Part shown: one piece after another, positions 56,693-64,000 of the stretch
Position numbering within the stretch: the stretch's first letter is position 1
Layout of the letters: every line of letters begins with the position of its first letter
NCBI GenBank assembly: GCA_963843645.1
Contig: CAWJLE010000003.1
Span: 310,001 to 374,000, forward strand
Length of the DNA stretch: 64,000 nucleotides
Reading direction: 5' to 3'
Source: CAWJLE01 sp963843645
GTDB taxonomy: Bacteria; Chloroflexota; Anaerolineae; DAOTYC01
Program-made: the position numbers and the translations under genes
The notes under the pieces: model-generated
What the model was told of the DNA's origin: nothing
Database searches by the model: none
The model's input: only the letters and a program-made list of their open reading frames with translations

Positions 56693-56868
56693 CGTGACGG
56701 ATGTGACCGAATGTGACGCTTTTGCTATTAAACTCTATATATGCGTTTCCCCCATAGTGACCCTTGTGACATCACCCTATACCCCAATTAGATGAACAGT
56801 TGACATAATAGAAAGGTGAATATACAGAGATTAATAGGAAAAGGGTCACCAACGGTCACATCGGTCAC
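56693..56868. repeat. E4: ~176-bp inverted-repeat element, right border of the cargo
   Basis: Left arm: CGTGAC, then TGTGAC units at 56703 and 56712, CTATTAAACTCTATATATGCGTTT. Right arm: GATTAATAGG...GGGTCACC.ACGGTCACATCGGTCAC ending 56868. Core GTGACATCACCCTATACCCC. It shares long identical stretches with E3 (for example TCTATATATGCGTTT-like and ACCCTATACCCCAATTA) in the same orientation. A TTGACA occurs at 56800-56805. The 550 bases between 56619 and 57168 hold E4 and degenerate palindromes, no gene. Confidence 0.85.
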
Positions 56869-56949
56869 AGAGGTGCTCTGAAGTTCCCTGCATAGCGGGT
56901 AGCCCGCGAATGATCATTGTGAACATCACGATCCCTGACGGCCGATCTG

Positions 56950-57067
56950 AATCCTCGTTGCATACCGGGTATACCGCGAAGGATCACCAGTGAACAACCG
57001 GACAGCTCGCAGCCTCGCCTGTCCTCTTCGGCCATCTGGAATCCTCTTTGCTACTGAGTATGCAAGG
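56950..57067 (+). repeat. integrase-side repeat unit, copy A
   Basis: About 118 bases: AATCCTC then TGCATACCGGGTATACCG, a spacer with CTCTTCGGCCATC, again AATCCTC, and a second degenerate palindrome (CTACTGAGTATGCAAGG). Homologous to copy B at 58445-58559. Palindromes at 56958-56975 and 57047-57067 are relaxed forms of P1/P3/P4. Confidence 0.7.
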
Positions 57068-57168
57068 TTCAACTGTGACGGACAGAAGAGACGGAGTGAG
57101 ATCAGTTAGGCTCGCTGCAAGGCTGTTTTCGACCTTTGCTGCGCAGTCGATTGAGTAGAGATTGACGC

Positions 57169-57585
57169 ATGCCGCTGCGCATTCGGGTGCTGACGGTCAC
57201 TACCAGTCAGCAGCGCCTGGCGAACCCCAAGGCCGTTACCGAGCGGGCCGGCGGAGGCGTGATGTTCTGGTTCACCACGTTCGACTTGGGGAACGCCGAG
57301 AACGCCCTGAGCGCGCCGTTCTGGCGAATGGCCGGGCGTGAAGGCCACACTACCCCTGGATTGGCCCAGCCGTCGCGCAGCCGGCAAAGCGCCAGGAGAT
57401 GGCACGGAAAGTCGGGGACCAGCCATCAGTGGAAGGGCGGCCTATCTTCCGGCTGCCGAACCCGAACTACCGTCGTTAGTGCCAGGAAAGCATTAGCTAT
57501 ATTGGAGTATACCACAGACGCGCGGCTGTTTATGCACTTGAAGTCGAATTGCAACGGGGCTATTGCCCTGCAGCCGGTGACGTGA
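57169..57585 (+). CDS. possible small protein, uncertain
   Basis: 138 codons from an ATG without a clear ribosome-binding site. The first 55 residues (RIRVLTVTTSQQRLANPKAV...VMFWFTTFDLGNAENALSAPFW) read like a real protein; the rest has shadow-like composition and its end overlaps the opposite-strand gene at 57560. May be a decayed gene. Confidence 0.3.
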   Translation: MPLRIRVLTVTTSQQRLANPKAVTERAGGGVMFWFTTFDLGNAENALSAPFWRMAGREGHTTPGLAQPSRSRQSARRWHGKSGTSHQWKGGLSSGCRTRTTVVSARKALAILEYTTDARLFMHLKSNCNGAIALQPVT

Positions 57586-58048
57586 GTAAGCGCGCTACCG
57601 TCTGCTCCAAGTCGGCGCTGAGCTGTCCCGTGCAAGCTCCCGCCGCACGCCACACAACCTTGCCAGTCTGATCCAGTAGCAGAGCATACACCGTGTCTTC
57701 GTGTGGCAGATCGAGCGCCTGCCGAAAGGGTTTCTTGTCGATATAGAGGGTAATGGTTGTGGCACGAGCGACCGGATCGGGGATGCCGGCGCGCATGCCG
57801 CCGTCAATGACGAAGCTCATCAGGCTATAGGCGCGGCTGATGGTGGGCAACTCGTAGTAGCGGAACCGATCATGGGCCGCGGCCAATCGCTGGGCCAGAG
57901 GAAGCCAGGTGTCAATCAACGCCTGCTGTTCGCGCTGAAATGCGATCAGGGTCAGGTTGAGCTCACCCTCGAAGTCCTGCGGGAGCGTATAACGGCGCTC
58001 GGACAGATTCGAGCCGGTGACGGTTGGAAAGTGCAAGGGCTTATCCAT
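57560..58048 (-). CDS. thioredoxin-fold/ATP10-like protein
   Basis: 162 residues from the ATG at 58048, with GGAGG upstream. The C-terminal half (TITLYIDKKPFRQALDLPHEDTVYALLLDQTGKVVWRAAGACTGQ, residues split here) has the strand-helix pattern of thioredoxin-like proteins of the ATP10 type, without a CxxC. The N-terminal half is helical. It sits alone between the two integrase-side repeat units. Whether it is phage cargo or a captured host gene is unclear; function unknown. Confidence 0.55.
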   Translation of the reverse strand: MDKPLHFPTVTGSNLSERRYTLPQDFEGELNLTLIAFQREQQALIDTWLPLAQRLAAAHDRFRYYELPTISRAYSLMSFVIDGGMRAGIPDPVARATTITLYIDKKPFRQALDLPHEDTVYALLLDQTGKVVWRAAGACTGQLSADLEQTVARLLTSPAAGQ

Positions 58049-58295
58049 TAGTCCTCCAGTCGCACGCATTGCTGCTAGAAGGGCCCGCCCACGCCGATGA
58101 CGATACATATTGGCAATGAACGGAGGGCCTCCGGCTCACTACTCACGTCTCGTCTCCTTTCCCTCGTTGGCAAGAACGACCCTTTGCCCCCTTGATTGTA
58201 GGCAAACCCCATCACCACGCAAATTCACTCTGCCAATGACGTGACCCTGAAGTTGCCGACAACTGTCAACGGTCGGGTTATACTGCTCCATTCGG

Positions 58296-58332
58296 TGGTA
58301 CCCATCGGACGATCACGACTGGTACCCATCGG
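58296..58332 (+). repeat. 13-base direct repeats TGGTACCCATCGG
   Basis: Copies at 58296-58308 and 58320-58332, start-to-start 24 bases, about 350 bases from the integrase stop. Spaced short direct repeats beside an integrase are reminiscent of arm-type binding sites. The 58109-58674 gap contains no gene. Confidence 0.5.
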
Positions 58333-58444
58333 GCGGCTACTGGTGGTATATTCTAAGGCGGTTATTCACACATACTCAATATGCCCACGAAGATCATCAG
58401 AGAGCGGATAGACTCGGGGCCCGCGATCACTGACGTCCATCGTG

Positions 58445-58559
58445 AATCCTCTCTGCATACCGGGTATACCGTCAAGGGTCGCCAGAGACCAGCACGGTTG
58501 GCGGGCCGCCGGTCCTCCTCGGCCATCCAGAATCCTCCCTGCAGACTCAGTATGCAGGG
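58445..58559 (+). repeat. integrase-side repeat unit, copy B
   Basis: Same layout as copy A: AATCCTC, TGCATACCGGGTATACCG, a spacer with CTCCTCGGCCATC, AATCCTCC, then GCAGACTCAGTATGCAGGG. A further single unit (TATCCTC, then GGCATACTGGGTATGCAGG, 58625-58653) follows just before the integrase gene. All carry the palindrome family. Confidence 0.7.
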
Positions 58560-58674
58560 CGCGAGTCTTTTTTACCGAGACCCTTTGAGAGCTTCAGGGC
58601 CTCGACGATCGGCAGACTCAGGTGTATCCTCGCCGGCATACTGGGTATGCAGGAATCGGGATTGCCACAGTCGC

Positions 58675-59631
58675 TCATAACATGTTGTCCACCGGGCTAC
58701 TCTTCTCGTGAGCCGCCCGCAGGTCATCCTCCGTTTGGGCCAGATACCTCCGCAACACGGTCAAATCGGCGTGCCCCATCAGTTTCTGCAGGGAATAGAT
58801 GTCGATGCCGTTGCGCAGACTCATCAGAGCAAACGCGCGTCTGAAGCTGTGCAGGCCAGGCTCCGGCAGGCCGGCCCTCTCCGCTCGGCGCCTGACTACC
58901 TGGCGCAATCCGAAGAAAGTGAGCCTCTTCCCATCGACTGTCAGCCAGAGTGGAGACTCGTCTGGTGCGCCGTCTGCCCGCGCTCTCAGGTAGCGGCTGA
59001 TCTCACGCTGGCACTTGACGCCGATAATAACGACTCGTGGCTTCTTTGCCTTCGCCTTCCTGACCAAAATGGCGTTCGTGGCCATGTTCAGATCGCCCAC
59101 GTTCAGGGCGACAAGCTCCGATCCCCGGCAACCCGTATCGAGGAGCGTCAGGAGAATCGCGCGATCGCGCACGCCCATGAAGTCCTTCTTGCAGGTTGCC
59201 AGCATCGCCTGCAACTGGCCGACCGGCACCGGTTCCAGGGGCTCGACCGGGACCTTCGGCGGCCTGAGCCGGTCAACCGGGTTCCGCCATTCTTGCCCTT
59301 CCACTTCTTCCTCGTACCAGCCGAAGAAAGCCCGCAGAGCGCGATAGGCAGCGTGAATCCCGCCCGGATTGCGGTGCGTGCCCAGGTCCAGCAGATAGCG
59401 GCGCAGGAGATCGGTCGTGATTTCCACGATATCCGTCACGCCGGCCTTGTCCAGAAAGCTCCCCAGATACTTCAATTCGCGCCGGTAGAACAAAATCGTG
59501 TGATCGCTGAGCCCGCGCGCTTGCCGATCAACCACGAAAGCGTCGACTTCGCGCCGAAGCGTTGCACGACTTTTAAGGTGAATCACTTGGTCGGATTTGG
59601 GCTTTTTCAACGAAGAACTCCCTTCCACCAC
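58675..59631 (-). CDS. tyrosine recombinase, phage integrase
   Basis: 318 residues from a GTG at 59631. N-terminal SAM-like core-binding domain (about 25-115). Catalytic domain with R169 (TGCRGSEL), H261-xx-R264 (LHSFRR), H287 (LMGHADL) and nucleophile Y296 (RRYLAQT). All key residues are present, so it should be active. It begins 47 bases from the 3' end of tRNA-Lys, and is transcribed away from it, the usual place for an integrase next to its attachment site. Degenerate palindromes and direct repeats follow its 3' end. Confidence 0.92.
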   Translation of the reverse strand: MVEGSSSLKKPKSDQVIHLKSRATLRREVDAFVVDRQARGLSDHTILFYRRELKYLGSFLDKAGVTDIVEITTDLLRRYLLDLGTHRNPGGIHAAYRALRAFFGWYEEEVEGQEWRNPVDRLRPPKVPVEPLEPVPVGQLQAMLATCKKDFMGVRDRAILLTLLDTGCRGSELVALNVGDLNMATNAILVRKAKAKKPRVVIIGVKCQREISRYLRARADGAPDESPLWLTVDGKRLTFFGLRQVVRRRAERAGLPEPGLHSFRRAFALMSLRNGIDIYSLQKLMGHADLTVLRRYLAQTEDDLRAAHEKSSPVDNML

Positions 59632-59678
59632 TACCTGTGGTGTCCGGGAGTCTCTGACCTACTACATATTGTGGTGAG

Positions 59679-59751
59679 TGAGCCGCAGAGGAATCGAACC
59701 TCTAACCTAATGATTAAGAGTCATTTGCTCTGCCAGTTGAGCTAGCGGCCC
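59679..59751 (-). tRNA. tRNA-Lys (anticodon CTT), likely attachment site
   Basis: The 73-base cloverleaf on the minus strand has acceptor GGGCCGC/GCGGCTC (one G-U), D-loop GCTC...GAGC, anticodon stem AATGA/TCATT with loop CTCTTAA (anticodon CTT), and TTCGATT T-loop. CCA is not encoded. The element lies on its 3' side, with the integrase 47 bases away. The 3' end would be duplicated at the far end of the element, which is outside the window. Confidence 0.93.
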
Positions 59752-59789
59752 CTGACACGTTGAAATTATAGGCGAACCCGTCGATTTTG

Positions 59790-60650
59790 TCAAACGGCGA
59801 TCGGGCGGACCGCGCAGCACTCGCGGCCGCGCTCAATGCGGAGCCCAAGGCTCTCTGCCACACGAATAGCTTCCCGCGCCGGGCTGACGATCTTATTGAC
59901 GCCCGCACGCACGGCCATGACGTCGACAGCAGCCCGGTACTCGCCATGGGGACGCATGCATCCCAGGTAAAGGTTGGACTCGGGCAGCGCCAGCCGAGCC
60001 TCGATCATGAGCTCCGTCACGGCGTCGATGTTGGGCGGCCGGCGATCGGCATAGCGGGTGCCGGGCGTGGGGATGAGGACCAGCAGCACGAGGGTGTCGA
60101 CGTTCAGCCTCGACAGAATTTCCAGCACGCGGCGCTCGCCGGCAATCTCGCCGCCCTTCAGGCCGATCGTCAGGTGCGGAACCACCCGCACATACTCGCT
60201 CAGCAGATGATAGGTGGCCACGTAATCCTCTACCGTCTTGTCCAGCCCGTAAACTTCGCTGATCGTCGCGTCGTCGCCGACGAAATCGAACGATATCAAG
60301 TCGACATAAGGCGCTATGGTCTCCATCTCGGAGCGATCGATCAAGCCGACGTGCCAGTTCATCGTCCGGCCAAGGCGCAGGGCGGCAATCTCGTTCAGGT
60401 GCGCGCCGACCGGGACGCGCCCCTGGGGATCGCATCCACCGGAGATGAGGCAGCTTCTGGCGTCACCGGCTTGGACCTTCCAGATGGGCTGCATTTGTTT
60501 GAGGTAGTGTCCGCCGCAGTGCGCGCAATCAAGGGCGCACTCCGCGCCGGTCAGGCTCACCACCGCGGTATCGAGCGGGTAGTCGAATTGAATGACCATC
60601 GGGAAATGCTCCGTCCGAGTGGTCCACGCACGTTCCAAACGATGGTTCAC
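59790..60650 (-). CDS. radical SAM protein
   Basis: 286 residues from the GTG at 60650 (AGAGG 5 bases upstream); an ATG at 60600 is possible. CALDCAHCGG carries the CxxxCxxC cluster motif binding the 4Fe-4S/SAM centre. Later segments (LISGGCDPQGRVP, LISFDFVGDDATISEVYGLDKTVEDY, PHLTIGLKGGEIAGE) follow the partial TIM barrel, with some likeness to biotin-synthase-like members. The substrate cannot be told. Host chromosome, divergent from lepB with 90 bases between the starts. Confidence 0.8.
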   Translation of the reverse strand: MNHRLERAWTTRTEHFPMVIQFDYPLDTAVVSLTGAECALDCAHCGGHYLKQMQPIWKVQAGDARSCLISGGCDPQGRVPVGAHLNEIAALRLGRTMNWHVGLIDRSEMETIAPYVDLISFDFVGDDATISEVYGLDKTVEDYVATYHLLSEYVRVVPHLTIGLKGGEIAGERRVLEILSRLNVDTLVLLVLIPTPGTRYADRRPPNIDAVTELMIEARLALPESNLYLGCMRPHGEYRAAVDVMAVRAGVNKIVSPAREAIRVAESLGLRIERGRECCAVRPIAV

Positions 60651-60672
60651 GGTAACCTCTTGAAACCTTGCT

Positions 60673-60701
60673 TTGACTTTACCATAGGGTGATATTATAA
60701 T
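60673..60701 (+). promoter_or_regulatory. sigma-70-like promoter for lepB
   Basis: TTGACT (60673-60678), 17-base spacer, TATAAT (60696-60701), reading toward the GTG at 60741. One mismatch in the -35, none in the -10. Confidence 0.75.
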
Positions 60702-60740
60702 GCCTCCAGTGCAGGAGTCAATCATCGGGAGGAGTTGCCA

Positions 60741-61538
60741 GTGGCCGGATTACAAACGTTACTCAGTGGACCCACGGGTGCTTACGTGGAGAAGATTGCC
60801 GGCGTCGCAGGCTTACTTGTGATCGCCTACCTCATCATCACCAGCGTGATCGGGCTATTTCACCGCTCCACGCCGGTGGTAGAGGCGCCTCCCATGCCCG
60901 GAGAGGAGGGCGAGACGGAGGCACAGGCACAACCGGAGGTCCGATCCGGCGGCAAATCGGCCGTGCTGGAGATCGTCGAGACGATCGTCATGACCGTGCT
61001 GATCTTCGCTGCCGTGCGACTGCTGGTGCAGAACTTCCGAATCGAGGGCAGCAGCATGGAGACGAACTTCCACGACGGCGAGTACCTGATCATCGAGAAG
61101 CTGTCCTATCGGTTCGGATCTCCGCAACGCGGCGACGTGATTGTATTCCATTATCCGCTGAACCCGCAGCGCGATTTCATTAAGCGCATCATCGGCTTGC
61201 CGGGGGAGACAGTCCAGGTACGCGCCGGTCACGTGGACATCAATGGCCAGGTGCTGAACGAGCCCTATGCGCCGGCCGAGCCACTCTACAACTGGGGGCC
61301 GGAGACGGTGCCGCCTGACAGCTACTTCGTTCTGGGCGACAATCGCAACAACTCGAGCGATTCCCATAGCTGGGGATTCCTGCCACGCGACCTCATCATT
61401 GGCCGGGCCTGGCTGATCTACTGGCCGTTAAACGACTGGGGACTGGTGCCGCATTACACGTTCCCCAAGTTGACTTCTCTGTCGCCGCCGGTGGCGGCGC
61501 CTCCCGTGGCCGACATCATGGTCCGAGCAACGAGCTGA
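60741..61538 (+). CDS. lepB: signal peptidase I
   Basis: 265 residues from the GTG at 60741 (GGGAGGAG 6 bases upstream; the TTG at 60735 is too close). Membrane segment about 20-40, charged acidic loop, a second membrane segment about 75-92, then catalytic S105 (GSSMETN) and K148 (DFIKRIIGLPGE), with GDNRNNSSDS near residue 196. It cleaves signal peptides of exported proteins at the outer face of the membrane. Two membrane segments and a long acidic linker are somewhat larger than minimal Gram-positive forms. deoC starts 12 bases after it, so probably one transcript. Confidence 0.9.
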   Translation: MAGLQTLLSGPTGAYVEKIAGVAGLLVIAYLIITSVIGLFHRSTPVVEAPPMPGEEGETEAQAQPEVRSGGKSAVLEIVETIVMTVLIFAAVRLLVQNFRIEGSSMETNFHDGEYLIIEKLSYRFGSPQRGDVIVFHYPLNPQRDFIKRIIGLPGETVQVRAGHVDINGQVLNEPYAPAEPLYNWGPETVPPDSYFVLGDNRNNSSDSHSWGFLPRDLIIGRAWLIYWPLNDWGLVPHYTFPKLTSLSPPVAAPPVADIMVRATS

Positions 61539-61549
61539 GAGGGTTAGAC

Positions 61550-62242
61550 ATGGCTGAAACGAGTCTGACCGCGAAAACCCTGGCGGCAATGATCGACCAC
61601 ACCTTGCTCAAACCGGACGCCTCGTATTCGCAGATCGACGTCCTGTGCCAGGAGGCCCTGGAGTCTTCGTTCGTGTCTGTGTGTGTGAATGCGGTTCACG
61701 TGGCCCGCTGTGCGCGGGCGTTGCGTGGGTCTGGAGTGAAGGTGGCAGCGGTGGTCGGGTTTCCTCTGGGAGCGACGCTGCCCGGCGTGAAAGCCTACGA
61801 GGCCGAGGAGTCGATTGCCCTGGGCGCCGGAGAGATCGACATGGTCATTAACGTCGGTGCTCTGAAAATGAGCGACCTGGACGTCGTGCAGGCGGACATT
61901 GCCGGGGTGGTTCACGTGTGCCACGCGCACGATGCGCTCTGCAAAGTCATCATCGAGGCCTGTCTGCTGAACGATGCCGAGAAGGTCGATGCATGCCGAG
62001 TCGCCGAGGCGGCCGGCGCGGACTTCGTGAAGACGTCCACCGGTTTCAGCACTGGCGGTGCGACGGTCGCGGATGTGCAGCTCATGCGGCGAACGGTTGG
62101 GCCGAGCATGGGCGTCAAGGCAGCCGGCGGCATTCGGACGCTGGAGGCGGCCAAGGCCATGATTTCCGCGGGCGCGAACCGCCTTGGCACGAGCTCTGGG
62201 CAGAAGATCCTTCGGGAACTGCTGGATTCGCCAGCGACGTGA
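61550..62242 (+). CDS. deoC: deoxyribose-phosphate aldolase
   Basis: 230 residues. Cleaves 2-deoxyribose-5-phosphate to glyceraldehyde-3-phosphate and acetaldehyde in nucleoside catabolism. Class I Schiff-base lysine K161 (FVKTSTGF), proton-relay D97 (GEIDMVIN) and K190 (VKAAGGIR) are all present. Start context DHTLLKP is standard. Full family length. Cytoplasmic; likely co-transcribed with lepB. Confidence 0.95.
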   Translation: MAETSLTAKTLAAMIDHTLLKPDASYSQIDVLCQEALESSFVSVCVNAVHVARCARALRGSGVKVAAVVGFPLGATLPGVKAYEAEESIALGAGEIDMVINVGALKMSDLDVVQADIAGVVHVCHAHDALCKVIIEACLLNDAEKVDACRVAEAAGADFVKTSTGFSTGGATVADVQLMRRTVGPSMGVKAAGGIRTLEAAKAMISAGANRLGTSSGQKILRELLDSPAT

Positions 62243-62288
62243 ACGGGGCGTCTCCCGGCTGGGCCGTTTGGGTGATAGCGTGACATTC

Positions 62289-62316
62289 TTGCATTGAGCC
62301 GCGGTTGTTGTACAAT
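62289..62316 (+). promoter_or_regulatory. candidate promoter for the YgiT-type gene
   Basis: TTGCAT (62289-62294), 16-base spacer, TACAAT (62311-62316), 31 bases upstream of the ATG at 62347. Confidence 0.45.
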
Positions 62317-62346
62317 ACGTTCAGAGTATCGAAGATTGGAGACAAC

Positions 62347-62646
62347 ATGAACCCCAACGCACGTGAAATATGCAGCTTCTGTCACGTCGGGCACGTTTCA
62401 GAGCAAAGCTTGACTTATACAGAGTGGTATGAGGAAGAACTGATTGTGGTGCCGGGTGTGCCGGCGCGGTTGTGCGATTATTGTGGAGAGAAAGAGTTCG
62501 ACCCGTTCGTGGTCGGCACGTTGCGGCGGTTGCTGTGGTCGAGCCCGGATGCCAACAAGACCATGGAGAAGTGGGGGCGGATACGCCGTCACCGTTTCGA
62601 TCTAGAAATGCTGCATAGCAAGGACCAGTTTCCCCCAGGTGAGTAG
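62347..62646 (+). CDS. YgiT/MqsA-type zinc-finger protein
   Basis: 99 residues from the ATG at 62347 (GGAGAC upstream). CSFCHVG...C..CGE matches the N-terminal zinc finger of YgiT/MqsA-type proteins; the C-terminal HTH of MqsA is lacking. Such short proteins often accompany small toxins; no partner (BrnT- or MqsR-like) is seen adjacent. Function uncertain. Host chromosome. Confidence 0.7.
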   Translation: MNPNAREICSFCHVGHVSEQSLTYTEWYEEELIVVPGVPARLCDYCGEKEFDPFVVGTLRRLLWSSPDANKTMEKWGRIRRHRFDLEMLHSKDQFPPGE

Positions 62647-62724
62647 CTTTGACACGTCCTTGCCCATGACAACCCTTCAATCGGCCTTGGTCTGACGTCG
62701 CTTTGTTGCAGGGGGCGAGGGAAC

Positions 62725-63240
62725 ATGGAGCTAGCCGCGCGGGGATCCATCAGTGTTGATCTGATTACTGCCTATCAGCGAATTTCGGGGGTGATCGTGA
62801 CCCGCTCCCGGCTCCTATCCGAACTCCTGAATGACAGCACGACGTCTGTTCTCGAGTTGTCGAAGGCTTTCGTCTCTCGCCTGGCCCAGCCAGGCGAGAT
62901 TGTTTCTTTCACGGGTGGGCCGATTTTCGTGCGCAAAAGCAGCATTCTGTTTGGCGTTCTCGCCATTCCGGAAAAGCCCATCAACGAGCGCAACGTCTAC
63001 AGCCTGTTCCGCGTGCAACAATACCGCGCGACCCTCCAGGTCCGCAATTTCGAGCTGACCGGCACCATAGAGTCCATGGGCAAACTTGAGTTTCCGACGC
63101 TGCTGACGCCCGCCGAGAGCTTCGTGTGCATCAGCCGCGCGCGAGCGGCCATGGTTGGCTCATCGGTGGCTTTCGAGGGCGAGCAGATACTGACCAACAA
63201 GACGCACATCGATCTCATCTCGACCGTTAAGCTCGAGTAA
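62725..63240 (+). CDS. unknown protein upstream of a receiver-CpaE gene
   Basis: 171 residues. The ATG at 62725 follows GGGGGCGAGGGAAC. Beta-rich: DLITAYQRISGVIVTRSRLLSELLND, then LEFPTLLTPAESFVCISRARAAMVGS. It starts 30 bases before the response-regulator gene (stop at 63240), so the pair is probably one operon in a regulatory or pilus-assembly setting. No family recognised. Confidence 0.6.
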   Translation: MELAARGSISVDLITAYQRISGVIVTRSRLLSELLNDSTTSVLELSKAFVSRLAQPGEIVSFTGGPIFVRKSSILFGVLAIPEKPINERNVYSLFRVQQYRATLQVRNFELTGTIESMGKLEFPTLLTPAESFVCISRARAAMVGSSVAFEGEQILTNKTHIDLISTVKLE

Positions 63241-63270
63241 CGAGGTCTCGTTGCTCAAAGGAGCAGCACG

Positions 63271-64000
63271 GTGAAGACGGTTCTCGTCGTGGACGACGAG
63301 GCGGAAGCCCGCCGGCTGGTGTCGTTCATGCTGGAAAGGGAAGACCTCAAAGTCGAGACGGCCGGAGACGGCAAAGAGGCGTTGCGGAAAGCGCTCGAGG
63401 CGCCGCCCGATCTCGTCATTCTGGACGTCATGATGCCGGATGTCGACGGCTATCAGGTATGCCGCCAGTTTCGGGACGATCCTCGCCTGGCGCACGTGCC
63501 GATTTTGATACTAACCGCCAGGGCGCAGGCCATGGATCGCGAGGAGAGTCTGAAGGCCGGGGCGAATGCGTACCTGGCCAAGCCGTTTCCGCGTGCGGAA
63601 CTGCTGCGCCTGGTGCATGGGCTGGTGGAGGCGCCCCCGGTGGAAGCCGCGCCGGTCGGCCGGCTCGTCTCGCTGCTGAGCCTGCGCGGCGGCGTGGGTG
63701 TCAGCTCTCTAGCCACTAACCTGGCCGTGGTGTTGTCTCTGAAGCATCGTGAGAAAGTGGCGCTGCTTGACCTGGACCTATCATCCGGACAGGCGGCGCT
63801 GTTGCTCGGCTTGAAGCCCAAGGATTTCTGGGTCCAGGCGGCCGCTGACCAGGGCCTGCTGGAGTGGTCCCGCGTGGAGGGCAACCTGGAGGCGCATCCG
63901 TCAGGAGTTCAGGTGCTGCCGGCGCCGGCTGCGCCGCTCAGATTGGATCGGTTGCCGCAGACCGCGGTCCCTTCACTGGTCATGATGATGCGGCGGCATT
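63271..64000 (+). CDS. receiver domain fused to CpaE/ParA-like ATPase, cut by window end
   Basis: At least 243 residues. Receiver domain 1-120 with acidic pocket DDE at 8-10, phospho-acceptor D52 (LDVMMPD) and K104 (AKPF). From about residue 131 comes a MinD/ParA-type P-loop (SLRGGVGVSSLATNLA, 137-152) as in CpaE proteins that place Flp/Tad pilus machinery. GTG start with AAAGGAG 8 bases upstream. Expected to localise a secretion or pilus apparatus under a signalling input. Confidence 0.85.
   Translation, partial: MKTVLVVDDEAEARRLVSFMLEREDLKVETAGDGKEALRKALEAPPDLVILDVMMPDVDGYQVCRQFRDDPRLAHVPILILTARAQAMDREESLKAGANAYLAKPFPRAELLRLVHGLVEAPPVEAAPVGRLVSLLSLRGGVGVSSLATNLAVVLSLKHREKVALLDLDLSSGQAALLLGLKPKDFWVQAAADQGLLEWSRVEGNLEAHPSGVQVLPAPAAPLRLDRLPQTAVPSLVMMMRRH

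Overview
The window is about 59.7 kb of an integrated tailed-phage element (prophage or prophage-derived island) followed by 4.3 kb of bacterial chromosome. The host is most likely a member of the Chloroflexota (Anaerolineae-like). The hints are high GC, GTG/TTG starts, a secreted protein ending in a YLPFV-type tail, many WG..DVFAVG..LHYDGK surface repeats, and a receiver-CpaE fusion protein in the flank. This is inference; no rRNA is present. The right junction is clear: a tyrosine integrase (58675-59631) sits beside the 3' end of a tRNA-Lys(CTT) gene (59679-59751). The left end of the element lies outside the window.

Layout. 1-4955 (+): replication module with a J-domain protein, a zinc-ribbon/VWA protein, a D5-like superfamily 3 helicase, a Prim-Pol primase with a CHC2-like zinc finger, and two small genes. 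5268-7127 (+): secreted 14-repeat propeller-like protein. 7507-28718 (-): HicB-like protein, lysis, tail (tape measure, programmed-frameshift chaperone pair), head, portal and terminase genes, a siphovirus-type layout. A sugar-binding protein with its own consensus promoter is inserted on the opposite strand at 23.9 kb. 28744-33443 (-): an unusual operon running into the packaging genes, with an IbrA-like PAPS-reductase-family protein, a ParB-like protein, a second PP-loop PAPS-reductase-like gene, an ABC permease and a sulfonate/nitrate-type binding lipoprotein. 33.5 kb: divergent consensus promoters. 33631-36262 (+): small early genes.

36.5-56.7 kb is accessory cargo: a SymE-like protein, a secreted repeat protein, an IS3-type element, and a DUF499 / DUF3780 / DUF1156-methylase / PLD-SNF2-helicase locus typical of anti-phage islands. 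It also holds several PD-(D/E)XK-like genes, a HhH protein and a TIR/deoxyribosyltransferase-like protein. This cargo is bracketed by two copies, in the same orientation, of a 170-190 bp inverted-repeat element (E3, E4). Two further copies (E1, E2) lie between the helicase and primase genes. Apparent frameshifts and stops concentrate at 30.7-56.2 kb (about 14), with none recognised in the structural genes or the chromosomal flank. The cargo therefore looks decayed, unless the assembly is locally poor.

Other unexplained structure: a palindrome TGCATACCCGGTATGCA scattered through the element and clustered in degenerate form beside the integrase, and two homologous copies of a roughly 120-nt structured RNA or leader upstream of cargo genes. 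59.8-64 kb is chromosomal: radical SAM protein, signal peptidase I, deoxyribose-phosphate aldolase, a YgiT-type zinc-finger protein, an unknown protein and a receiver-CpaE protein cut by the window end.
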